Positions 1 through 12,800 of a stretch of 64,000 nt of DNA are shown here, piece after piece. The notes beneath the pieces were generated by a model. That model saw nothing but the letters and a program-made list of their open reading frames with translations. It was not told the DNA's origin and did no database searches. The DNA lies in NCBI RefSeq assembly GCF_036785885.1, contig NC_092320.1, positions 13,393,557 to 13,457,556 of the forward strand, given 5' to 3'. The position numbers were made by a program, and so were the translations under genes. Source of the DNA: Coffea arabica. Its lineage: Eukaryota; Streptophyta; Magnoliopsida; Gentianales; Rubiaceae. Within the stretch, counting starts at the first letter, position 1. Each line of letters opens with the position of its first letter.

Positions 1-821
1 GAATTAAAAAAAATTCAGCAAAGAAAATTTACTTTTTCTAAACAAATAATTATAGGGCTCACCTCTTATCTTATAATGTGCCCTTAGGACAAATATTAGA
101 AAAATCCATTTACAGAAACTCACGTTTAACTTTGTTAATTTCTAGACAGTCCTTTTCGTTTCATAACTCTTCAAAAAAAAAAAAAATTTTTTTTTTCGAA
201 CCATTCGTGGTATCTCACATTAGCCAGATTTCTGTAATTCCTGTCCATATAAAAAACGAATAAACGGATTGAAGCATATTTCGGTTTGCCATTTTATTAT
301 CATTTCATGAATTAAGTGGACAATGTTTAGCTTGAAATTAGGTCCTCTGCATAAACTGCAGTACTAAGTTGTCGTGGGAAGGAAGAAGATCTTGTTGGAT
401 AATGGAAAAGCAATTTCAATTGTCGTGTCTAGTATATTGCATTTGTTTCTTTTGCATCTAGTCCTTGCCATTTCCTTCCCGGTAGTTGTTGAACTTTCCT
501 ACAAGTTTGAGTTTCCCTTTGTTTCTATTGCAAGGTTTTCTATCTTATTGTAGCAAAATCAGATCCATCTTGCTGTCCTGCTCTAACGACTAGGATAACT
601 TCACATTAGAGTTATCTGCATGTCCATTGTTACTGCTATAAGCAAAGACAAGTGAAGACAAGATTACAGGATTTTCAACAAAACCCTTGTAATTTTCTTC
701 TTGGCTCCACTACATTACAGATTCAAACATGCATGCACATGGAATCCCTATTTAGCAAACCATTATCGATCACAGCAGTTAACCAAAAAAATAATAATAA
801 AAAAAAAGAAAAAAAGAATAG
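1..821. other. AT-rich intergenic DNA, 5' flank of DUF26 pseudogene
   Basis: No coding region is recognised here; the open frames are short and run through homopolymers. The last 100 bases resemble the flank just before the second DUF26 copy at 1909: both have an AAACA(T/A)GCATGCA stretch, then CCCTATTTAG or TCTCTATTTAAG, then CAAACCATT. This suggests the promoter was duplicated together with the gene. Confidence 0.5.
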
Positions 822-1267
822 ATGGCTTTTCTTCCGAAAATGATTGGAGCAGCAATGCCAGTAGTTATGGCAATACTCGTACTTGGGCTATGCTGCCGCT
901 CATCTGCTGTGCATGCTATTCCAAATATGACTCGTTGAAATACTACCAATGCAACCCGGTGGCATGCCAGGACTTCAATTACGGGCGAAGTGTAGATTAT
1001 GTCCTTAGAACGCTACCAACAACGGTGGCTGCAACTCCGGGGCTACAATCTGTACGCTCAATCTCCTTTTACCAATATGCCTATAGCTTTTGGCCACTGG
1101 ACTTGTAGCTTGTCTCTATCGCGTTCGGATTGTGCCATTTGCATCCAATCTGCTTATATGATCAAATCACAAGTTTGTGCAATAATGCTAGCATCGGGGC
1201 TGAGGTGTACCTTGTTGATTGTACTATCAGGTACGAGAATTATCAATTTACGGAGAGAATAATCTGA
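822..1267 (+). pseudogene. Broken DUF26 / Gnk2-type secreted protein (ginkbilobin-like), copy 1
   Basis: Family members are small secreted proteins of the Gnk2/DUF26 (stress-antifungal) fold. The frame from the ATG at 822 gives a signal peptide (MAFLPKMIGAAMPVVMAILV, then LGLCCRSSAVHA) and stops at TGA 936-938. Homology continues in another frame at about 925-1040 (YYQCNP, GRSVDYVL), then in the first frame with GYNLYAQSP, AFGHWTC and SLSRSDCAICIQSA, and from about 1187 in the second frame again (ASIGAEVYLVDC, TIRYENYQF), ending at TGA 1265-1267. The DUF26 C-x8-C-x2-C core (C...LSRSDCAIC) and the terminal DCTIRYENY signature are still readable, so decay is moderate. At least three frame changes rule out a working product. 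Family assignment is from remembered sequence patterns. Confidence 0.8.
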
Positions 1268-1908
1268 TTGATGGAAGGGATGAGAACCAACATTGATAGA
1301 TACCATTTGGGGATCCAATTATTCAACATTTGCAAGACAGTTTTCCGAATTTTCGCCACTCCTTTTCCCGTCTTGAGTGCAATCTGTACTCAAGAAGTTT
1401 GTGATGTTTCATTGTATCTTTGATTGTTGATTTCGTAATAAATAAATGTTATTTTGATTGGTTCATGCATGGTGTCTAGTTATGCGTTGTTTTTAATCTA
1501 TTTTAGTATAATAACTTCATCTTGGCTTCTTCTTATTAGTAGGTTTTTTGTAAGAATTTGCTTTTATCTAATTTTGTTAACTTCAAATCCATCTGGGCAT
1601 CTCCTAATTAATAGCTTCTTTGCTAGAGTTTTTTTTTTTTTCTTTCTTTCTCAAATAACGTCTACGTTTGTATGGCAGACAATTTAGTTATTATTATGAA
1701 TTAGCAAGAAACCTGATGACAAAATTAGGGGATTATCAAGAATCCTAGCCCTGCAATATATACTAGCCCTGCAAACAAGCATGCATGAAATCTCTATTTA
1801 AGCACCTATTTCAAACCATTCATTGCCATCAAACCGAATATCAATTACATCCTAATTAAGTTAATCATTTAATAAATCGACACGAAAATCATAGGAAATT
1901 AAGAAGAG
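1268..1908. other. Spacer between the two DUF26 copies
   Basis: AT-rich spacer containing the likely 3' flank of copy 1 (AATAAATAAATG near 1437) and the 5' flank of copy 2. A TATTTAAG box lies about 110 bases before the second ATG. No other gene is seen. Confidence 0.4.
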
Positions 1909-2070
1909 ATGGCTTTTCTTCCAAAAAAGTACTGCAGCAGCAATGGTAGTAAAGGCAACACTACTACTGGGCTATGCTGCTCATGTGTTGTGCATGGTAT
2001 TGCAGACACGACTCGTAGTTGCTACTATTGCAACGTGGATAAGGCCTCACAAGTTCCGTGTCAAACAAGT
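1909..2070 (+). pseudogene. 5' fragment of a second DUF26 / Gnk2-type gene
   Basis: This is a tandem copy of the pseudogene at 822. It starts ATGGCTTTTCTTCC, as copy 1 does. The signal-peptide region is frameshifted: GLCCSCVVHGIADTTR reads in one frame, while the ATG at 1943 reads MVVKATLLLGYAAHVL in another. Homology lasts through YYCN, then stops abruptly at about 2025, where a sequence begins that is shared with 54917-55076. No domain core (C-x8-C-x2-C) follows, so the gene is truncated at that junction. Confidence 0.65.
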
Positions 2071-2184
2071 TTCTTTGGGTTATAAGTTTCTTTTTGAAAC
2101 GAGGAATTCAATTTTGATATGTCGAAAGTGACATGGCCCAAAATCAAGAAGTACAGCAGAAGGCAATTGACAGAAAAATAATGA
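2025..2184 (+). repeat. 160-bp near-identical long-range inverted repeat, copy 1
   Basis: This 160-base stretch matches the reverse complement of 54917-55076 with one mismatch that I can find (C at about 2151 against A) and no indel. Homology stops sharply on both sides. One frame reads on as ESDMAQNQEVQQKAIDRK, which could be exon-like, but I recognise no protein. The flank of this copy is the DUF26 fragment; the flank of the other is unrelated DNA. Confidence 0.85.
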
Positions 2185-2918
2185 AAAGTCTCAATACATA
2201 TGAAAACAAATATCCGTCGGCGACCATGCACCAGGAAGGAAATGAAATGGAATAGCTGCAAAAGGAAATCTTATGCAGACACTGTTTTCTCATTGAACCC
2301 AAAAAGATTTTCTTCCTTCTAACATTAACTTATTGTAGTTTATGCATAGACCTCAATCTCAAGACAGGAAAACATGAATGTTATAGATGTAAATTTTGAA
2401 AGTTACAAACTACATATTTTTAGGCAATTGTTATAGGAAGTTAATTAGTGGGTGCAGGCCGCTATTAGTATTACTTACAGAAAGTTTTATTGTTTGCCTA
2501 AAATAAAAATGGTGCTCCTTTAAAAGCTTTAGTGCAGTTTTGCAGTTTTAGACTTTCTAATTACTACTAATAGTTTCCCAATGTACCGAGCATTGATAGA
2601 GTTTTAGTTTACAGTTGTTGCAGCTGCTTTCATTTTCTCCTCTAAGTAATTTGTTTGCTATATGGTATCGTTTTCTGAAGGTAATTTATTGTTCCAAATA
2701 ACTGCTTATTGTTCAACTCAACCGATTTGGTTTCCCTGCTCCCCTTCTAATTGCCATTTGCTCATGTTCTCATGCATTTTTTCATATAAGAAAACAACAA
2801 GGATTTTGCTCATAATCTTGTGATTTCGTCATTACTTTATTGCTAGTAGTAGTAATAAATTCTTGTAGCAATGAGGATATTTATGAAAATAACTATTTTT
2901 GGAAGATGCCATTGCTCA
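2185..2918. other. Intergenic DNA, nothing recognised
   Basis: AT-rich sequence with short open frames only and no recognised protein, repeat or RNA. Confidence 0.4.
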
Positions 2919-2927
2919 TTATTGATA

Positions 2928-3864
2928 GGGTTAAATGCAAAAAATCCCTACAAGCTATATACCCAGTTGCAGTTTATCCCCTAAAATATAATAATAGACA
3001 TTTTGCCCCCTTGAATGATATGTTTGGATAACACTATCCCTACTATCTTAAAACCTTTTTTTTTTTTTTTTTACCTCTATTAGCCTTTTTCATTTTTTTC
3101 CTTTTATTTTCTTTTTGTTCTCCTTCTCTCGTAGAACTAGCCAGTCTCTCTTCGACGTGAAAAGACTTATATAAAAAATGTTAATATTTTTTAAACTGCT
3201 TTTTAAATTTGTTTATTTGTTAAATTCATTCTTAATAATTTGTCATAAACTCTTTGTTATTACAAAATACATGTAGCTTATATTGTAAAGTGTATTAATC
3301 TAGTAATTCAACAATTTAAGTACCTATAAACTAATTAAGAGTTTACAGTTACTCAACTACTTATAATAAAAATAACATATTATATATCACATAAAAAAGA
3401 AAAGTTAGCAATTTTTATTTGTAGTGACATAAAAAATAAGAATAAACAACAATAGTAGTTCATTTTTTTTGTTATTGATACTACTAATAATTGATTAATC
3501 AATTTCTCTATTTTGTTATTATATATTTGAAAAGTTCAATTTCTTAAATGACATTGACTTCAACATTTGGAAAAAAAATCTTGTATTCCATAGATTTTTT
3601 TTTATAAAATATTGACATACGAAATTAAGAAATAAACAAATTTTGACTAATCTAGTCTACTTATTTAAACAATGTTTAAAGGAAAAAAAGGAAGAATTTA
3701 AAAAGAAAATGATAGGGAAAAAAGAAAAATAACAATGCTTAAAATAAAAGGGGTAGATTTGTCTAAACATATCATTCAAGGGGGCAAAATGCCTATTATT
3801 ATAGTTTTGGGGGTAAACTGCAACTGGGTATATAGTTTGTGGGGGGTTTTTTTGCATTTAACCC
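2928..3864. mobile_element. Non-autonomous Mutator-like element (MULE MITE), 937 bp
   Basis: Both ends begin GGGTTAAATGCAAAAAA when read inward. Terminal inverted repeats of about 115-120 bases follow (shared words include ACCCAGTTGCAGTTTA and CCCCCTTGAATGATATGTTT). Perfect 9-bp direct repeats, TTATTGATA, lie at 2919-2927 and 3865-3873. Long TIRs with a 9-bp target duplication are the standard marks of MULEs. The interior is AT-rich without a transposase frame, so movement would need a transposase in trans. Its TIR differs from that of the autonomous MULE at 49245, so that element is not obviously its partner. Confidence 0.92.
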
Positions 3865-3873
3865 TTATTGATA

Positions 3874-5600
3874 TGCAACAAGAGAATAGAAAACAATGGA
3901 TCCACAGATCCACAAGCTTAATTATGCACATAATCACAATTATGTCCGAATATATACAACATTTATTTTGTTGTCAATATTGACGAATCCGAATATATGC
4001 TACCATCATCGTGCATTGTTTGGTTCTGCGACATACACCAGAGCATTTGTACTTTCATTTCTGAAGAATAAGTGTTAATTTTTTTAATTTTTTATTTAGA
4101 TTACTGCTTAAACTTAGTGATGTTAGATCTTTTTTGTATTGCCTGAAAATTTTTGCTAGAAGTGAAAATACGTTTAAAAATTTGAAATTGCTTTTCAAGT
4201 AAAAAAAGAACCTAAAAAAGGAATAGAAAATTCTAAGATTTTGCCATTCTAACATCGTTTTTATCAAGCTGGATAATATAATTTAATTAGAATTGAACTT
4301 TTAAAATAGGACGTTTGTACAGGAAGCGATTCATATTAGAAGTTGTAATTTGTTATAAATATCAATCCCTCCATTATGGTTTAGTTATGAGTTTGTCAAA
4401 AGGGAAAAAAAAAGATTAGAAGGAAGAAAATACCTCCTTTTTTTCATTTTCTTAAAAAAAAAAGCTAATGTTTTCTCTGAAATTACACACCCCTCATGTT
4501 GCTCTTTTGACATTTAGTTTTTATTTCTCAACTTTTAAGAAACAGCTGCTTCTAAAGAATTACAAAAAAAAAAAAAAGAAAAAGAAAAAACTTACAAGCT
4601 TTCAGCAATGTTGTGATTGTGATAGATCACAAGAAAAGAAATCTACAGTTCGATTATCACCTGACGGCTCATTCAAAAAGTAAATGAGAATTTAGGCACA
4701 AATCAAATATTAGTTCTTTTTATCCCATTGGCTTGAAAAATATGCTACAAAGGCATAATTCGACGGACCAAGCATTGCTAAAATGCCATGGAAAATGTAT
4801 TTAGAATGTGGACATGATTCCCGACGTTCGAAGCACCTCACAGCCACTAAATATTGCTTTTGAGTTTGCTGTAAGCCTATAACTAGACTGCAAAAATATT
4901 TCAATTTCAAGTATCAAAAGCAATATTACTAGGATTTAAAAACATTTAATTAAGATATCCTATTAGACCCTTGTTTCTTTTCTTACAAATGACTGATGTA
5001 TTCAATTTTTTTTTCCTAACTAGTGTCCTAGATGTTTGTCAAAGGACATTGAACACTAGTTTTATAGCATCAAATGGTTGTCAACACCGTTGCTTCGATT
5101 GATAACTACGAATCACTTTTTTATAAAAAATTGTGTATGCTTGAATTGTTTTGCTCATGTTAGGATCATGTTGGTGGGTAATGTGTAAGAGTGTAATTAC
5201 CCATATAACTTGAACTATATATAGTTCTTGAAATATACCTTGACTTATGATGGTGATTAGAGTCGAAATTACCCAATCTTTTTTGTACAAAAAAAAAAAA
5301 AAAGGTTAATGTGTGTCATGCGTTGAATGTTTTGCTTTGCTTTTGCATAAAGAAAACTGATCACTCTCAATCATCGTGCGTTATAAGATTAATAAAAAAA
5401 AAAGATTAATGCCAACAAATAAAAATTTAAGGCGATAATAATTATTTCCTTTTTGGCACATAAATTTGAATATGAAAAAAACTATAATGTTGGGACATTA
5501 ATTGACTAAATTGGGAGAAAAATAACTTTTTCTTTTTTTTTCCTTCTTTATTTCTTTGGGCAAGTAAATAAAAAGTGAACGTTTTAACAAGAAACACGTA
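3874..5600. other. AT-rich intergenic DNA
   Basis: Many A/T homopolymers, and no coding or transposon structure recognised. The 3' end may be the promoter of the clathrin-assembly gene, whose putative 5'UTR exon ends at 5694. Confidence 0.4.
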
Positions 5601-8600
5601 GCCATAACACACAGGTTCTCTCCGTCTCACACCTATTGCATATTCCAGTGCCATTCATTCTGGGCCATTGAGACTCCGGCCACCGTTTTCCCTGGTAATT
5701 AATCTTCCACTTTACACGTTCTTGTTTTTTAACGATCCTATAACTTGTCTAAGCAAATTCCAGTGCATGTAAAAATGATTAAAACAAATTATTCTTAGAT
5801 TCTGGATAATGGATTATAACATATGAATAGGATTATAAATGATTGTGACATTTGTTGTTGATTAATATGGAAAAAAATGTTAGAACTTGAGAATGCATGG
5901 CTTCATTTTTTTGGTTAGGATGTGATGCTATTCTATTGTATATTTTGCGCTTTATTTTGGTTCAATTTTCTTGCATGTGGAAGTAGTATGTGGTGTGTTG
6001 TAATGTGTGTCATCCGTTATGTTCATGCTACGGTTTTATTGACTAAGTCAGTGTTTTAATGCTTACATGAATTACATGTTTCTCTTTAAATAGCACATGG
6101 TCGATCTAGTAGTTGTGAAAAATTCTTGAATCAAATTATAGTTTTTCTTTTGGTTAATGGTTTTTAGAGATTTGTGATTAATCTATAAACATTATAGCTA
6201 CTTGACATTAAGTAATGGGAATTGATTGAAAAGTTTAGGGTTTTCCAAACTTGATTCACACTAACAGACCCTCTCCTTTGGAAAAGCTTCAACGTATATA
6301 TATGTGTGTGCGCGTGCATGCACGCGTGTACATGTATATATATATGTGTGTGTATATGTTTGTATATGTTGGTGTTTTTGGTTGCAACAACCGGCCGGTT
6401 CAGTGTACATCATTTCAGTTCCATGGTTGAGGGAGAGGGATTGAATATTTACTTCTTTTGTTTCCCATTCTCAAGGGCTTTCCTAGTTGTTAGTGCTTTT
6501 CTGGTCTGTTTGATCAATCATGCACCTTTTTATCTAACTGGAATCAGTTTTTTATTTGTTGAAATTTTTTTATCTGAAGGAAGTTCATGCACCTCAAGGT
6601 TTCGCCACTATCTGAGCTCTTTAATTTACTTGTTTGATTTACCATCACATCATTGATCCTTCCCGATGAGTCTTTTTCTTTGCGATTTTGTTTTTTCTTG
6701 ACATGATAATTATATGCTTCTTGAAGAATGTTTCTTTTTATTGTAAATGCTACAATAGAGTCTTAAAATATGGAAAGTTTATGTAGCCATTGCAAATTTT
6801 AATTACTTTTGTCTCACAAAGGATATTCTTTTTGAGTTTGGCAAGAGTTTGATGTGGAATTTGAAACATGTGGTCGGTGGGCAGAATTGTATATATGATG
6901 GAGTTAGAAAATGTAGACTAAAGCAGGAGTGTTTTGGACTACGTTTATTACAATTTTGAAATTTGGGTTAATTGTAGTAAAACCAACTGAAACTGTTAAT
7001 TGTAAGAAAGTTACTACAAATGAAAGTAGACATTGTTTTGAACAAACCGAAGCAAAATAGATCATTTTAAATTGGGATGAAGCGGCAGATGAAGCAATAA
7101 AGTGATTATACATGTAAATTACGAAAACTTTAAGCCTGAGGATGGATTTTATGTGACTTTCTAAGAGGTTTCTTATATTAGCCCAGGAATCTTTACAATG
7201 GGTGCAAAATGTTCTTCTTGACCTCTTTATTAAGAAATGCTTTGTTTGTGGTAAGAAACCCTGATAGGGAAACTTTAGAAAAATCTTAACCAAGGTGATA
7301 TTCTACTGGCACATATACAAGCTGTTTTCAAATCTTCAAGAAGCTTATCAGGAAAGTGACAGTCAAGAATCTCAAAAAAAGTTTTAACTAGTGAAGCTCT
7401 AAAACGAAGGCAAATGGAAAATCTGCTTAGATTTTTTGGCTATTAGCATTCTTAACCTGTCAATTTATAACTGTCTGATGTTGGTTGTCCAGCAGGCAAA
7501 CCTCTATCTTTTCATTTTGGTTGCTGTAGTACCATAATTCATCAAATGGAGTATTCCTAGACATGTCCTGAACTTTCTGTTGAAGTGTTAATCTGATCTC
7601 AAAAGCTGGCAAAATTTCTTTAACAAAATTACTTATAATTGTTTTCATTTTGGTTGTTTATGAGTGACATGATGGTTAATTAACAAGTGTATGTCTTGAT
7701 AGAGCTAGGCTTTTCTGTCAAAATCAAGAGCAGGTAGTAATAACAAAATCTGATCCATATTAGATGAACTTGCTTTTTTGTTGTATCTGTAGTTAGAGGA
7801 GGCGTAGTTTACTTTAGATCCGAAAAGACTATGCTCTTGTTGGCTTTACATTAGAATTTCCATCATCCTAAGCAATGTGAAGGTAACTCCAGAGTCCTTT
7901 AAGGACAGTGGATGAAGTTTGAAGGAACCTTACCTATGCTTTTTTGGTTCTTGAATCTTGGGAAAATTTTACCAGAGAGTTCAGTGGTACAACTACATTG
8001 ATGGTCATATCTGACTCCTGATGGTTTCAGATTTTTGTTCAATTTTCAATGTCCACTTCTCCGAGATATTTAGTCGACATCCTTGTGATGAAAAAAAAAA
8101 AAAAAAAACTTAGTCGACAAAAAGTGAAAGGAAAATTACAAAAGAGAATACAGTTCAGCCTGTTCATATCAAGATTAGAAGTTCTAGAGATGCGTATGAA
8201 GTTTTACCTGATTAGTCTCTGAGATTACTTAAATTGAGGTTAATTTTCTTTCAAAGATGATGTGTGGCAAGGGAACCTTCTTAGATGTAGGTAGTGTTAG
8301 GGCTCTGGAAATAAAAAGTCCTGAAGAATAAAAACATCCCTCTTATGAATATAAAGTTATTCTCTTTTTTCCTCCTTTTTTTGGTTTGCTTTTGGCAGCT
8401 TAATTGATCATGGTCCTTCCAACTAAACAAAAGAAGAAGCAATGACAATATGAATATCACTGTGTGCATAAATTACATTGGGTTTTCTGTGCTGATGTCT
8501 TTCATTTGGTTGTAATAGGATCTGATTATCAGCGACTTTAGAAGTTCTTGCTGTAGCCGCAATTTCTTTAAGTTAATCCAGGGCATTGTAAAGTTGAATG

Positions 8601-9867
8601 ATTCAGCAGGTTACCGAAGTTGGTAAATACTGATATAACCAGTACATTGGGGATTCTGAGTTTGCCTTCCTAGGTAATAGTCAATCAGAAAGAGTTTTTA
8701 CAGAAATCATTATACATTAACTTTTGCCGCCACATCTGAGATTTCCAAGTTTTCTTTTTTTGTTCTCATTTTCTTTTATAGCTGCTGGATGATTGATTAT
8801 ATTCACATTGTATTAATCCCGAACCATCTGGAGTTATGTTTTATTATCTTTAATACTGTTTATTACCTAGTCTAAAATACGCATCAGCCTGTCAAACATT
8901 TTTTATTAAAATTTCCAGCAATAATTATTTGAGGATTATTAGATATTATAACAGTCAACATTTTTTATTATCGTTCATATTTTTAAAATATATTGATCTT
9001 AGTTAAGAACTCACTCAGTTGGGATATCAATTCCCTGATGATAACATAAAAAAAATGTATTAATAGACTAAGAGGAGATATTAGCATATGAAATGTCATA
9101 TTTAAAAGTTCTAGGATTTTTGATTCAATAAAAGCACTTCTTAGGCAATATCCTTTCTCTAGAACTAGATCCTATAAACATCTTTTCAGAATGAGTGCCC
9201 TGGTTCTCCTTGTGGAAACATTAATCTCTATTCCACTTCATCTCACAGAAATTGTACATTGTTGTGCATAGCAACATCTGAAGATGATAAACTCCTAGCA
9301 GAATTGGTTAATTGGCTGTTTGAGGATGTCTTGGTGTATGTTTGGAAGTGTGCTTTTTTGAAATCTCATGCCACTTAATATGCTCTCTCTCTCTCTCTCA
9401 GATTATATGTGCATGAGGCTTGCCTAGAAGCATCCTCATTGTTGGTTCCAAAATCCTATTGAGTTAGAGAGGCCAATCTACTCTTGGTCCAAAGAAAATT
9501 GTGATTGTGAGATAAATTGCAGATTTGATACCTAGTGCTGGTTTTGATGACTAGCGTATTCAATTCTGCAATTTGAACTTAGATGCTTGAAGTAAAATTA
9601 CTTTCACTGTCCTGCTCTATTGTTTCTTGTGTTGCTTATTGAAATAGATCCCATTATGTTGTCATTTGCTAATGAGAGTGTTCAACCTGATGATTACAGG
9701 ATGGATCAGGAATGACAATGTAATGCTTACTTTTTGAGAGCTGAATATCAGTGAAATTATGAACATCCAGAGTTGAAACATTTCTGAGGTGAAATTGATA
9801 ATTACTTGCGGTTCTCTGGATTCTTCAGTTTAGCCTCATTTTGTTCCAGGAGTAACCCTTAAAAAGT
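5600..9867 (+). other. Putative 5'UTR exon and long 5'UTR intron of the ANTH gene
   Basis: A CCTG|GTAATT donor-like site at 5694/5695 follows GC-richer, UTR-like sequence. TTTTGTTCCAG, a good acceptor, ends at 9850, just 17 bases before the start codon. The intervening 4.1 kb has no coding region that I can support. It includes an alternating purine-pyrimidine tract at about 6297-6370 and a short CT microsatellite near 9390. Assignment as a UTR intron is inference; alternative leaders within the interval are possible. Confidence 0.35.
6297..6372. repeat. TG/TA microsatellite containing a 16-bp palindrome
   Basis: Alternating purine-pyrimidine DNA (TATATATATGTGTGTG followed by GC-rich steps) with the perfect palindrome CGCGTGCATGCACGCG at 6311-6326. 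Such sequence can adopt Z-DNA or a cruciform. The 116-aa open frame across it is a by-product of the repeat. Confidence 0.75.
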
Positions 9868-12800
9868 ATGACTTCTGGAAATGTTACTTCCCAAAACTTT
9901 AGAAAAGCTTTTGGAGCTTTAAAAGACTCTACAAAGGTTGGAATGGCTATAGTTAACAGCGAAAACAAGGTGATCCCGGATATTATGCAAGATATGTACT
10001 ATTTTATGTCTTTTTTTCATCAAAGAATTTTGAGATGTATGTATGCTGTGCATTAGGAGCTGGATGTTGCTATTGTCAAAGCCACAAACCATGATGAAGT
10101 ATTGCCAAAGCAGAAACATGTACGAAGTGAGTTAAAGTTTGTTCATGCAAGTGAAGCTAATTAATTCTCATTACATGCTGTTGGTATCTCTGATGTGTTC
10201 TTGTAGATTGGAAATTGAAATAATTTTGGCTTCTAATACTGCACTTGATAATTTTATGGCAATTGAGTACACAAATAACCTTAGAATTACAAGCATAAAA
10301 CGTTCTTTCTCTTCTTTTCCATTCTCCTGAATTCTGTGGATTGAAAGATAAACTTCTCATAGTTTTGACCTTTAAATTTTAGTAATTTTAAATTTCTTGA
10401 GGGAATCAAACAATCTCTAGCAGTTTTCTCTAATGAATGAAGCTGCATGCTGACACATGCTTATTTTGTTTCTCATCAGCAATCTTCAACTCGCTGTCAG
10501 CATCAAGCCCTCGAGAAGATGTTTCTTATTGCATACATGCACTTGCCAGGCGTCTTTCCAAAACACATACTTGGACAGTATGCCCTTTAGCACCTTCTTG
10601 CTTAAACTTTCATTATCTGTCATACGTTCCCAGAATTCTCCAAATTCTCTGCGTTTAACTTTTGATATGTGAGGTCACACAAACTTGTAGGATTGCTTTA
10701 AGAAGGCCAATAGTTCATGTGAATCTTTACGAATGCTTGCTATACAATTTTCTGTTTACCCTACCAAAGATCAGTACTTATCCTTGACCTTGATTTGACT
10801 GTTCTACAGATGACTTGTTCCCTTGTCTGTTGCATATGATGTAAAATGAGCTACGTTTGAATCCTTTTTCCTATGTACCAAATTTTATCTTGTTAATTTG
10901 ATATGCTTTGTGAAATAAATTTACTATTGTTGAGGCTTTATTTATGAAGGAAAGTACAGGTGGAAAGTCTTTCTAGATAAACAGCAGTCTATGGAAAGTG
11001 CAAGACATTTTCCTTGGTATCGTTTGGCTAGAAAATTTCCCCGAAAGGAGTTTTCTATTAATTTACCAAATTTGGATAGTTGTAGAATGGTCTTGTCTTG
11101 CTTTAACACTTCAACAAAATCTACAAATTTTGCAAGAATGAAAAATGGGAAGCATTTGCTAACAAAGGGTAACCCATAAGTTTTCTGCAATCAAAACATA
11201 GATAAGGGAATAAATCACTATCTTTCGTTTATTTTTGTTTCTTTTCAGTTTTTGATTTCCAGTCAAACAGTAGCTAGAAGAGTTAAATTGGAGTAACTAT
11301 GTTGTGGAATACAAGCTGATATGTTTTTTTTTTTAAGAATTTGTGCAGTAATTATACATTAATTTACATAAATAAACTCATACAACCAAGTCTACAACTT
11401 CTCTTTTCTACAAAGCTTTATAGGAATTAGTTTCTTTATTTTGTTAAGCATCTTTTTGTTTGAAATAGATCATTCTTCTATAGTAGTTCACAATATCTTT
11501 TCTGCTCTTTACTCAGGTTGCATTGAAAACTTTGGTAGTTATACATCGTGGATTAAGGGAAGTTGATGCAACGTTTCAGCAGGAGCTCATTGAATATGGT
11601 TATAGAAAAAATCACCTGCTTAACCTATCACACTTCAAGGATGATTCGAGCCCCAGTGGTGAGCATTCTACTGATTTTCTTTAGATCTGGAACTTTCAAG
11701 GAACTAAAAATTTGGAGTTTTCTGTTGTGAAGCGTGGGAAAATTCATCTTGGGTTCGTTGTTATGCTTTATATCTTGAAGAACTCCTCGAATGCTTCCGA
11801 GTATTGAAATATGACTTCCAGAAGGATCGCTCGGTATGCTATTGCATTATGCTATAGTGCTGAAATTTATTGTTAACAGTGAAGCTGGAAAGTGAGAAAA
11901 ATTCATGTTGGTTTAACAGGACAACAAAATATAGCATTTCCTATCAAAGATCTTGCTAGGATAGGCTATATATAACTTGAGCTTTGGTCCAAGTCTACTG
12001 CATATGATTATAGATTCTGATGCATCTTACTGTCCACTCAATGGATATCCCAGATAAGGGACAAATGCTATAGTGTAAAATGAATAATATGCCTTTTTGA
12101 CAGAGAATCAAGGCTCTTGACACGTCAGATTTGCTTGAGCAATTACCTGTGTTGCAGCAACTCCTTTTTCGTCTCCTTGATTGTCAGGTTATATCTCATT
12201 TCTTATTGGCTGTTTTTATTTATTTTATTTTATCTTTTGTCTATTGAGCCTTTTCGGTCTCCACTAGTACTAGGTTTAGTCAATGGACAAAAATTTTTAC
12301 TTGGATAGAGGATCATTGATTATGTATCCTCTTGGCAGCCAGTGGGAGCATCACAACCTAACTTCTTGATTCAGTATGCTCTTTCAATTGTAAGTAACAT
12401 CCGAGGTTGTTGCTTTAAGAGATCATTTGGTTCAGATGTATGTTCATCTTATGGTTTTTATATTCCAGGTTGCAGCAGAAAGTGTTAGGCTATATGTGAT
12501 AATTACAGACGGGACTCTGAATTTGGTTGACAAGGTAAAAGATGTTATCCCAATAATTCTACTGCATTTACATGATAGTTTGGGCATTGACTTATATTGT
12601 TGCACAGTTTTTTGAGATGCAGCGTCATGACGCTGTCAGATCACTTGAGATTTACAAGAAGGCAGGGAAACAGGTATTTAGCTAGTTTCTCTTTACCATG
12701 GATGCTCCTTCTCATAACATTTCCAGAAACCAGATAAACAACATATTTAATACCTGCAGGCAAAAAGGCTATCTGAGTTCTTTGAGCTCTGCAGGAGCCT

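Noticed and set aside
6306..6656. 116-aa open frame on the plus strand
   Set aside because: Starts inside a TG/TA microsatellite; low-complexity start and no recognised motif; lies in the putative 5'UTR intron.
6904..7293. 129-aa minus-strand open frame
   Set aside because: No domain, signal or neighbour support; inside the putative long UTR intron.
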